Source: JBBQKQ01 sp043719155
GTDB lineage: Bacteria; Patescibacteriota; Minisyncoccia; Phycocordibacterales; UBA5272
DNA: 21,977 nucleotides
Assembly: GCA_043719155.1 (NCBI GenBank)
Contig: JAYSUJ010000041.1
Coordinates: 1-21,977 of the forward strand
Reading direction: 5' to 3'
Numbering within the stretch: position 1 is the first letter of the stretch; every line of letters begins with the position of its first letter. A program made the position numbers and the translations under genes. Below, piece after piece: positions 15,933-21,977 of the stretch. Below the pieces are notes generated by a model that had not been told where the DNA came from, did not search any database, and saw only the letters and a list, made by a program, of their open reading frames with translations.

Positions 15933-18524
15933 CTAGGGGAACCAACTGACTTTTGTGTTGTAGATCTCAGACAGGTCATGGTTTTCATCTTTATAAATGT
16001 CTGTTTGACTAAAACGATTAAATTCATCTAAGCTCATAATTTTTATTTTTCTAGCCAGATAAATGCGATGACTATAGCCTAAAGCAAAATGATAATTTTT
16101 CTCCATGAAAAGACTTAGGTATTGATCTGGAGAAATGTGGACTAAACGTTTTATTACCAAATCTAAATATGTATCTGTGTGAGAGTCAGGGTTTTTGCAC
16201 TCTTCGCTAGCTAAAATTTTCATAAATTCCTCGAAACTAATTTCAGACATTCTTTCTTGTAAGATAAGTTTTTCACTATTACGGAAAGTAAATAAATCAT
16301 TGGTGTAACTTTCTAGTAAATTTAGATATTCTTCTTGACTTATTTTACATAATTTCGACAGTAGTATGTTCCGGAATTGTTCTGTACCGTTGATAAATAC
16401 TTTTGAACGTATCAATTTGTTGAAATCTTCTAAACTTATTTCCTCAACATGGTTAGCTAAAAACTCGGCTGCGAGCTTGGCGTTTTCTGACTGGTCCAGT
16501 TTTTCTAAAACCATTAAAAAAATATCTAGGGGTAAAGTTTGGTAAAACTGTAAACGTTGAGTAAGATATTTTTTAATGTGTGCTTGACCCATTTGACCTT
16601 GAAGAGTCTCTAATAAAGCTATAAACTCCTGTAGTGAAAGCTTCTCTACTCTGCCTGCGAGTATGCACTTCATGTTTGCGGTTAGTTCAGGGTGGGGGAG
16701 GACAATTTCTCTATACCCTACTAGGCTTATTTTCTCTACACAGTTTACAAGCTCTTCAAAGCAGCTAAAGGCACTTGGAAATTTTCCACTGGTTACAAAG
16801 CTTAAAAGTTCACCTAGTTTCACTGGTCTGACTTTAAGTAAGATCTGTCCTATGGTTCTAATATCTAGTTCATGACTGGCTATGATCGGCCCGGCTTGCT
16901 CTAAAGAAAGGATGAAATCTTTTTTCTGGGTCAAGTAGCTGTAAAAGATGTCACGAACGGAAGTCGTTGGTAATTTATTTTTGTTGTACAAATTTAGACA
17001 AATAGCTAATAATTCTTGGCTACCAGAATATTGTGAGTCTAGGGTTTTGTTAATGAAAAATTCTAACTCCAGTTTCCGTACATCTACACTTAGTAACTCT
17101 TCAGAAGACATATTTTCTAGTTTTGCTACAACATATTTCAACATTTCTCTTGTGTCTATATCTTGAAAACCTGCCAAAAACAAACTTTGCTGCACTAGTA
17201 TTTGTCCTTCACTAGAAAAAATAGTGTCAGTATTTTTGGTTGGAGGAGCAAAAGCAGCTATCTCTAGTCTGTTGGGGTATACGGTCTTAGTTACATAGGG
17301 CGACTGCTCAAGTACAGTTATTTGCCTCTGATTGTCCAAGTTAATATGGGTAGAGGCTAGATAAAAGGTGTTTGGGTCGCTGTTCAAAATGTTCACAATC
17401 CTAACTAATTGCAACATCCTCTCATAGTCTATAGGTAAACCACCTTCGACAGTCTTGATCTCAGTTACGTCACCATCTCCATGAGTTTCTTCCAAATCAA
17501 AGAAATCCAAAAATTCCATACTTTCTTCTTGTACAGATGTGGGGTCACCGTTCTCACCGTCTTTTAAAAACTCAATTTCGTAACCAATATTTAGACCTGC
17601 AAAGTCAAACCTTTCCTCAGAAGGAAGTGTGAAAATATTTCCTACTAGTCTGGCTAAAGGCTTGCCACCAGCTAAAAGTTCTTCTTTTTTCAGTTTGTTT
17701 AGCTCTAGTAATCTCTGTTCATTTTCTAAATTAAGTTTTTCTTTTAGTTTGGCGACTCCTAAAGTTTGGCCTTCACTAAGACCTAAAATTAAATAAGTAA
17801 TGTCTGTATTTAAGTCTGCGTTCCTTTGTAGGAAAAATAAAATGTAGTGAAGTTCAGCTGCAGAAAATCTTTCTATATTTTTAGATATTAAAGATTTTAA
17901 ATAAAAATAGCTAGCAGAATCTGGGTTTTCTGCGGCGAATTGTTCTACAATGAATTCTCTTAAAAAAGAGATAGGTATTTTTATTTGCTCATTTTCTAAA
18001 GAAAGAATTTTCTGTAATAGAAAAATAAATTGTATAAGCTGCGATTTTTTGTTTGGGTACAATTTTAGCTGCTCTTTGTATGTAATAAAAAAAAGTTGTA
18101 TTGCCGAAAAAAGTTTCTTAGGTTCTTTTTCAGATTCCATGTTGCAACTTAATTGTGACAGTGGGTCCTTTTTATAATCTAGACTGAGTAATGACTTTAT
18201 GTTTTCCAAATTTAAGTTTTTTAAATTTACTCCTGAAATTTTAGATATTGTAGAAATAAAAGAAAAAATAAAATCATAATGCTGTTCTACTCCAAAAGAA
18301 ACAAAATGCCTTTTTTCGAAGTCTATTTCACTTAAGCTTTCTGGTTTACCCTCAGCCAAAACTTTCTGTATTTCAGTTTCGTCAACCTCTGTTAAAAGCT
18401 TTGTTGGTTCTGGAAGATTTGGTATTAAAATCCCACTGCTAGTTCTAGTAAAATTTTCTGGTAACTCAGGCTTTTTTATTTCTGTGGAGGCGATTTGTAA
18501 TGGGCTATTGGGTGGCAATATCAT
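15933..18524 (-). CDS. Large repeat protein, 863 aa, possible amidoligase-like core
   Basis: I cannot assign a family. There is no signal peptide or membrane span. Residues about 100-290 are helical. A middle segment has YEIEF (315-319), then TEIKTVEGGLP (E355) and STHINLD (H393). The order E-x-E, then E-I-x-(S/T) with GG, a helix, then an H-x-N strand resembles putative amidoligases (PF12224, glutamine-synthetase-like ligases). This was read by eye and is weak, because the final HVH is reduced to H-I-N. The C-terminal region (about 629-863) contains seven repeats of 32-35 residues opening with a pattern like ISxEEFxxLL, which suggests a two-helix solenoid for binding partners. The start ATG follows a near-leaderless promoter in the divergent spacer. 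Confidence 0.85.
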   Translation of the reverse strand: MILPPNSPLQIASTEIKKPELPENFTRTSSGILIPNLPEPTKLLTEVDETEIQKVLAEGKPESLSEIDFEKRHFVSFGVEQHYDFIFSFISTISKISGVNLKNLNLENIKSLLSLDYKKDPLSQLSCNMESEKEPKKLFSAIQLFFITYKEQLKLYPNKKSQLIQFIFLLQKILSLENEQIKIPISFLREFIVEQFAAENPDSASYFYLKSLISKNIERFSAAELHYILFFLQRNADLNTDITYLILGLSEGQTLGVAKLKEKLNLENEQRLLELNKLKKEELLAGGKPLARLVGNIFTLPSEERFDFAGLNIGYEIEFLKDGENGDPTSVQEESMEFLDFFDLEETHGDGDVTEIKTVEGGLPIDYERMLQLVRIVNILNSDPNTFYLASTHINLDNQRQITVLEQSPYVTKTVYPNRLEIAAFAPPTKNTDTIFSSEGQILVQQSLFLAGFQDIDTREMLKYVVAKLENMSSEELLSVDVRKLELEFFINKTLDSQYSGSQELLAICLNLYNKNKLPTTSVRDIFYSYLTQKKDFILSLEQAGPIIASHELDIRTIGQILLKVRPVKLGELLSFVTSGKFPSAFSCFEELVNCVEKISLVGYREIVLPHPELTANMKCILAGRVEKLSLQEFIALLETLQGQMGQAHIKKYLTQRLQFYQTLPLDIFLMVLEKLDQSENAKLAAEFLANHVEEISLEDFNKLIRSKVFINGTEQFRNILLSKLCKISQEEYLNLLESYTNDLFTFRNSEKLILQERMSEISFEEFMKILASEECKNPDSHTDTYLDLVIKRLVHISPDQYLSLFMEKNYHFALGYSHRIYLARKIKIMSLDEFNRFSQTDIYKDENHDLSEIYNTKVSWFP

Positions 18525-18562
18525 ATAGACTTAAAATATAAAATCTAGTATACTAAATATAT
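18525..18562. promoter_or_regulatory. 38-base divergent promoter region
   Basis: On the plus strand TATACT (18549-18554) ends eight bases before the glutaredoxin ATG. On the minus strand a TATTTT/TATATT box lies about nine bases before the ATG of the 863-aa gene. The plus -10 box is inside the 10-base perfect palindrome TAGTATACTA (18546-18555). Both transcripts would be leaderless or nearly so. Confidence 0.6.
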
Positions 18563-18844
18563 ATGAAAAAGAAAGTAGAAATATTTACCACACCAACTTG
18601 TCACTATTGTAATTTAGCGAAAGATTTTTTGCATAAACATGCTCATGACGGTTTTCAAATAGAGATGCACGATGTGACCAAAGACCTCGTGAAAAGACAG
18701 GAGCTTATAGACTTGGGGGCTATGGGTGTGCCACTTATTCGTCTTACTGGTGGGGCAGAAACACTTATTTTAAATGGTTTTGGTGAGCAAGAGGAAGATG
18801 AAATTTCAAAGTATTTAAGCATTGGCAAATATAAAACTGCTTAA
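18563..18844 (+). CDS. Glutaredoxin-like thiol-disulfide protein
   Basis: A 93-aa thioredoxin-fold protein. The redox motif is CHYC (C13, C16) in FTTPTCHYC, right after the first strand. The cis-proline loop GVPLIRL and a GF turn before the last helix (LNGFGEQEEDEISKYL) fit glutaredoxin or NrdH-type proteins. It would reduce disulfides with glutathione or thioredoxin reductase; the electron source is not visible here. Leaderless start from TATACT eight bases upstream. It is divergent from the 863-aa gene. Confidence 0.9.
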   Translation: MKKKVEIFTTPTCHYCNLAKDFLHKHAHDGFQIEMHDVTKDLVKRQELIDLGAMGVPLIRLTGGAETLILNGFGEQEEDEISKYLSIGKYKTA

Positions 18845-18923
18845 TCTTTGGGGTTTAAAAAAGTGGAGAAATTCTACAAAAAATTAATTATTAACTGTAT
18901 TCTTTAATTATGTCAAATAAAAT

Positions 18924-19542
18924 ATGATTGAAAAAAAGAATGAATGGAACGTCACAGCAATTAAAAAAATAAATGGCGAAAAAGTTCAGTATCTAACTGT
19001 ACCTTCAGTGGTTGAGATTTTAGAAGGAATGGGGATCAAAAAATGGCAATACTCTTGCAGACATAGGCTGCTACAATGCTTTCGATCTGTTGGAATTAGG
19101 AAAACACTTAGCAGGTGTGAGGTTTACTGGATTTGATATTTCCGATGTCTCTCTATTTGAAGCGGAGAAAAAAGCAAAAAATGTAAGTCAACTCAGTCAG
19201 ATAAATTTTGTTTGTTGTGACTTTGACAAGGGTATACCAGTCGATGATAAAAGTTTCGACTTCACTCTATCTAAATTTGTGCTCCCCTTTGTTGAAAACA
19301 AAGAATTTTTTTTATCAGAACTGTTAAGGATAAGTAAAATTGGAATTGTCCTAGTTCTCTCGGTTTTTAATACAGACAATAGTCACAAGTTATCTGCTAA
19401 GGCTTGTAAAATAGCAATCTCTAAAGTTGAACTACATCAGCTGCTTGATAATGTATTTTTGGAAAAATGGCTTGTTGTTAAAACTATCTTAAAATGCGAA
19501 GAGGAATTTCTTGAGGTCGAAGTGATCAGGGTTATTCTGTAA
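18924..19542 (+). pseudogene. Class I SAM-dependent methyltransferase split by a frameshift
   Basis: Two overlapping frames together make one methyltransferase of about 205 residues. Frame 1 (from ATG 18924) is sensible up to LEGMGIK; it then runs into an unrelated Cys/Arg-rich end. From about 19043 the other frame continues NGNTLADIGCYNAFDLLELG, which holds motif I (DIGCYNAF), then FTGFDISD (motif II acidic residue), VCCDFD, and FDFTLSKFVLPFV. The switch lies at a run of six A (19038-19043); five A would make a single open frame. It may be a true mutation, a sequencing or assembly error, or a site of transcriptional slippage. The frame after the break remains clean to its stop, so decay, if real, is recent. 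Substrate unknown. Confidence 0.8.
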
Positions 19543-19571
19543 AAAAACATTAACTTATAAAGCTGTCAAGA

Positions 19572-19601
19572 TTGATTTTTTAGAAATTTTAATGTTATAC
19601 T
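19572..19601 (+). promoter_or_regulatory. Promoter of the gene at 19650
   Basis: TTGATT (19572-19577), an 18-base spacer and TATACT (19596-19601). A leader of about 40 bases follows. Confidence 0.65.
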
Positions 19602-19606
19602 ATATT

Positions 19607-19628
19607 TAGTATTGCATCCGCAATGCTA
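19607..19628 (+). promoter_or_regulatory. 5'-leader stem-loop
   Basis: TAGTATTGC (19607-19615) pairs with GCAATGCTA (19620-19628), nine pairs with one U-G, loop ATCC. It begins at about the expected transcript start and ends six bases before the SD AAGGAG (19635-19640). It may protect the 5' end. The gene at 11135 has a hairpin with a similar loop in the same place. Confidence 0.55.
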
Positions 19629-19649
19629 AATCTCAAGGAGTACTCTCAA

Positions 19650-20129
19650 ATGTCTACAGCAGCCGTAAGGTCGCCTGTCGATCTTAACCTTTCAAATCTA
19701 ACCCACGACGAAATTCTGTGGAAAAAAATTCTTGGTTACGACCTAAGTGTTGTCACTAAGACTTTCGCAGAACGCAATTCTCAATTCGCTGGTTCGGCAA
19801 CTGAGATTGAAGTTGAGTGCAAGCGCTTCATGTACCTCGCGTGCATAGCGCCAAATCTCGACTTGGCACCAACGAAGCCCATCGACGAATACTGGCACCA
19901 ATTCGTGCTTTTCACTGAAGAGTACGAATACTTCTGTGCTGAATTCAACGGCTACTTCGTTCACCATAATCCCCTTGCAGGGCCTGATCACGCTTCAATT
20001 TTCGAGCGTACTCAGCAAATGGTGGTCAAGTTGTTCGGTGACTTCAAGAATCGTTCAATGTGGTTTTTGCAAATGCCGGCAACTTCTTGCAAGTGCACGA
20101 ACACTCGCAGATTGACCGCGACGACCTAG
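19650..20129 (+). CDS. GRDP-like (glycine-rich domain-containing protein-like) family protein, 159 aa
   Basis: The middle of the protein, KPIDEYWHQFVLFTEEY followed by FC and YFVHHNP (residues 77-108), matches the short bacterial relatives of the GRDP-like/DUF1399 family (D79, W82-H83, T89, Y92, C96, H105-H106-P108). The His and Cys positions suggest a metal site, but the biochemical role is unknown. The upstream part (15-70) is helical. The tail carries two more cysteines (CKC). ATG 19650 is chosen over 19623 because AAGGAG lies nine bases before it; 19623 sits inside the leader stem-loop. Like the gene at 11135, it is GC-richer than its neighbours and has its own promoter and terminator, so it looks acquired or specially expressed. 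Confidence 0.82.
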   Translation: MSTAAVRSPVDLNLSNLTHDEILWKKILGYDLSVVTKTFAERNSQFAGSATEIEVECKRFMYLACIAPNLDLAPTKPIDEYWHQFVLFTEEYEYFCAEFNGYFVHHNPLAGPDHASIFERTQQMVVKLFGDFKNRSMWFLQMPATSCKCTNTRRLTATT

Positions 20130-20151
20130 ATCCAAACAGGTCTAGTCAACT

Positions 20152-20187
20152 TGGCTATCAGGACTAAAAAACTGATAGCCATTTTAA
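20152..20187. terminator. Terminator between convergent genes
   Basis: TGGCTATCAG (20152-20161) pairs perfectly with CTGATAGCCA (20172-20181), then TTTTAATTT. It ends the gene at 19650. The A-run in the loop and the overlap with the 3' end of the minus-strand gene suggest it may also serve that gene. Confidence 0.88.
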
Positions 20188-20765
20188 TTTGGTTTCTTAA
20201 CAATAAAATGAAATACGTGCCAATTTTTAACTTCCCCTGAAACAGTTGGACCTATTTCATTCTCCTCTTCGAAATATAATATCTCTAATTTTTTAAAATA
20301 CGTTAGAATTTGTGCTTTACTTGTGAAAGTTAAATTATGTTTAGTTAGAGCCCATGAATCTTCTGGACCAAAAAACTGGCCGACAAAGATGCCGCCATTT
20401 GCTAACGAGTGAATGATGTGAGAAACGAGTGTGTCGAGCGTTGATGATCCGTTAAAAGGCAGTGAATACCTTGCGTTTATCAGATTAAATTTCGAAATGG
20501 GGAATTCAAAATCTTTAAAGGATGAAAGTTTAAAAGTAAATCGCGCGTCATCAATTTTGGTAGCAAGTTTTTCCACTTCTGGACTAAGGTCTACCGACAC
20601 AATTTCTTTAAAACCAATATCCAATAAATAGCAACTCTCAACCAATGTACCTGCTCCTAGGTCGAGTGCATAGTTTTTACTTTCACAGAAGTTAATAGCA
20701 CTTGTTAGAAGTTTACTTACAGATTTTCGTTTTTGATTTGAAAAATATTTATCCCAATTTAGCAT
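20184..20765 (-). CDS. Class I SAM-dependent methyltransferase, 193 aa
   Basis: A complete single-domain methyltransferase. Motif I is ALDLGAGTLVES (about residues 33-44), strand 2 ends in VSVDLSPE with the acidic ribose-binding residue, then a KLSSFKDFEF segment, strand 4 (FNLINARYSLPF) and a glycine-rich turn (LANGGIFVGQFFGPEDSW). The arrangement is like TehB-type and other small-molecule methyltransferases; the substrate is unknown. It opens MLNWDKYF; no SD is apparent. It is separate from, and opposite in strand to, the frameshifted methyltransferase at 18924 and is intact. Confidence 0.87.
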   Translation of the reverse strand: MLNWDKYFSNQKRKSVSKLLTSAINFCESKNYALDLGAGTLVESCYLLDIGFKEIVSVDLSPEVEKLATKIDDARFTFKLSSFKDFEFPISKFNLINARYSLPFNGSSTLDTLVSHIIHSLANGGIFVGQFFGPEDSWALTKHNLTFTSKAQILTYFKKLEILYFEEENEIGPTVSGEVKNWHVFHFIVKKPN

Positions 20766-20789
20766 AGTTTTGTAATTATTATTATATTG

Positions 20790-21899
20790 TAAGGTGAATT
20801 CTCTACTGAAGTAGAGGTTTTAAATACTTAACTTTTAACCCGTCTTTTTCAGAATCCATACTTAAGATAAATACTTGATACGGAGATAAATAGTTAAGTC
20901 TTTTTCTTGGCCGGTTGTTTAGTAAATCTTCGACTGTTCTAACATAGTCTTCAGTAATCTTAACATAGGGCCCACCTTTGACAAAGTATTGGCGCAACAA
21001 TCCATTGAAATTTTCATTGGCACCTCGCTCCCAAGATGAGTACGGATGTGCAAAGTAAATGTCAATTAAGGTATCTAATTTAATTAGATCATGATAAGCA
21101 AATTCAACTCCGTTGTCGTAAGTAATGGAATATATTTTAGAAGAAATTTCTTTTTGTATTTCAATCGTTTTTTGATGAATGGTAGAAGCTAAGCCATCAA
21201 AAATATGTTTAACTTTTCCATAACCTGATCGTCTATCTAACAAAGTGTAAAGTCTTTCCAGATCAAATAATTTAACAGTGTCACCTTCTAAATCGCCATT
21301 CCTTTCTTTGTTGTTAATTATGTCTGGCCTGTTATCAATCATGGTCTTTGGAGCTGTTTTACACGGCACCAGTGGTTTCTCCTTTCTCCTTTGAGGTTTG
21401 CCACTTCTCCTCAAGTTTTTAATTAATTCTTCATTATCTGTTTTTCTGTAAATATGTCTGTAAATACTTTGAAATTTAACTGGAAAAACATGGTTGTTAC
21501 CCAATGCTAGTAACCCAGCTACTTGTTCTGGTGAATATTGTTTATCCACAATTAAATCTTCAATTTGTTTTTCTAATTCCAAATTACTGGAAATTATTTG
21601 ATAATCTTCTTTGCTTTCTCTTCTTTTTTTGTCGTGATTTTTCTGGGCTTTGTGTACTTCATAAATTCGACTTCCACTTTTATCTTTACTTCCATTTTCA
21701 TAAATTTCGTTCTTGATGGTTTCCCAACCTCTTTTCAATTCCTTAGCTATGAAATCTATGGACTTTTTACTTCTCCATAGATGGGCTATCACAGCACGCT
21801 CTACTTGATTTATTTGTGTATCCCTAAAGGGACTTGGCTACCTTGTACTTATTCATGTAAAATATCTTTTTTTGTTATTAATAGGACCTACGCACCTTA
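20790..21899 (-). mobile_element. IS30-family insertion sequence, ends tentative
   Basis: The element surrounds the transposase. A possible inverted-repeat pair is TAAGGTG at 20790-20796 and CACCTTA at 21893-21899 (nine of ten bases if extended outward). They lie just beyond the transposase stop and about 100 bases before its start. No convincing target-site duplication is visible, so the borders are provisional. Confidence 0.4.
20803..21792 (-). CDS. IS30-family transposase
   Basis: DDE transposase of the IS30 type. The N-terminus has a helix-turn-helix (IDFIAKELKRGWETIKNEI), a Lys/Arg-rich linker, then the catalytic core with D171 (GDLEGDTV), D226 (TYDNGVEF) and E260 (GANENFNGLLRQYF), a D-33-E spacing normal for the family, ending RPRKRLNYLSPYQVF. 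At 329 aa it is nearly full length. The assigned start is a GTG, but the open frame continues upstream with INQVERA, which matches the usual IS30 start region. A short ATG frame (21856 back to 21824, MNKYKVAKSL) lies one frame off just upstream. A frameshift at TCCCTTTAGGGA (21820-21831) may have separated the true N-terminus. The catalytic residues are intact. Confidence 0.92.
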   Translation of the reverse strand: MIAHLWRSKKSIDFIAKELKRGWETIKNEIYENGSKDKSGSRIYEVHKAQKNHDKKRRESKEDYQIISSNLELEKQIEDLIVDKQYSPEQVAGLLALGNNHVFPVKFQSIYRHIYRKTDNEELIKNLRRSGKPQRRKEKPLVPCKTAPKTMIDNRPDIINNKERNGDLEGDTVKLFDLERLYTLLDRRSGYGKVKHIFDGLASTIHQKTIEIQKEISSKIYSITYDNGVEFAYHDLIKLDTLIDIYFAHPYSSWERGANENFNGLLRQYFVKGGPYVKITEDYVRTVEDLLNNRPRKRLNYLSPYQVFILSMDSEKDGLKVKYLKPLLQ

Positions 21900-21919
21900 A
21901 AATTCCACAATAAATATGC

Positions 21920-21948
21920 GATACTTGTAAAGAGAGTAAACAAGTATC
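21920..21948. other. Stem-loop at the right edge
   Basis: GATACTTGT (21920-21928) and ACAAGTATC (21940-21948) form a perfect 9-bp stem with an 11-base loop. No T tract follows on either strand, so it is not a clear terminator. Nothing else is recognisable in 21900-21977. Confidence 0.5.
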
Positions 21949-21977
21949 CATATGTTACAAAGCAAATGTTCTCTAGA

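Noticed and set aside
19623..19649. Upstream ATG as start of the GRDP-like gene
   Set aside because: It lies within the leader stem-loop and has no SD; ATG 19650 has AAGGAG nine bases before it.

Overview
This window looks like chromosome from a host-dependent, reduced-genome bacterium of the Candidate Phyla Radiation (Patescibacteria), probably Parcubacteria-like. That placement is an inference. It rests on low GC, tight packing, 23S rRNA broken by introns, a shortened release factor 1, short '-10 box then ATG' gene starts without Shine-Dalgarno (SD) sites, and many proteins of no recognisable family. TGA is used as a stop, so the code looks standard.

Layout. 1-3202: 23S rRNA, 5' end outside the window, interrupted by two group I introns at positions equivalent to E. 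coli U1931 (1500-1738) and U2262 (2068-2577). The second carries a 34-codon ORF with a good SD that is not a homing endonuclease. 3203-3557: a 23S-5S spacer full of hairpins with a possible 46-codon ORF. 3558-3672: 5S rRNA. 3717-5807: two proteins of unknown function, the second membrane anchored. 5820-11037: a cell-envelope block of RodA, an initiating sugar-phosphate transferase, a short-chain dehydrogenase, D-Ala-D-Ala ligase and an NAD-dependent epimerase/dehydratase. 11135-12295: an isolated, more GC-rich gene for a membrane/coiled-coil protein with its own consensus promoter and terminator. 12402-15929: ribosomal protein bL25 (a 5S rRNA binder), a coiled-coil lytic transglycosylase, bL31 and RF1. 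15933-18524 (minus): an 863-residue protein with a possible amidoligase-like core and a tail of about 34-residue helical repeats. 18563-20765: glutaredoxin, a frameshifted methyltransferase, a second isolated GC-richer gene (GRDP-like family) and a second methyltransferase. 20803-21792 (minus): an IS30-family transposase, possibly frameshifted near its start.

How it fits together. The middle of the window builds and trims peptidoglycan (RodA, Ddl, lytic transglycosylase) and starts a lipid-linked surface glycan (sugar transferase, with SDR and epimerase as candidate sugar modifiers). Translation genes are interspersed. The most unusual signals are the intron pair with its small membrane-peptide ORF, and two style-mismatched single-gene units (11074-12362 and 19572-20187). 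Those units share promoter, leader hairpin, SD and terminator design and differ from every neighbour. The large repeat protein and the A6 frameshift methyltransferase are next. No tRNA gene or CRISPR array was seen.
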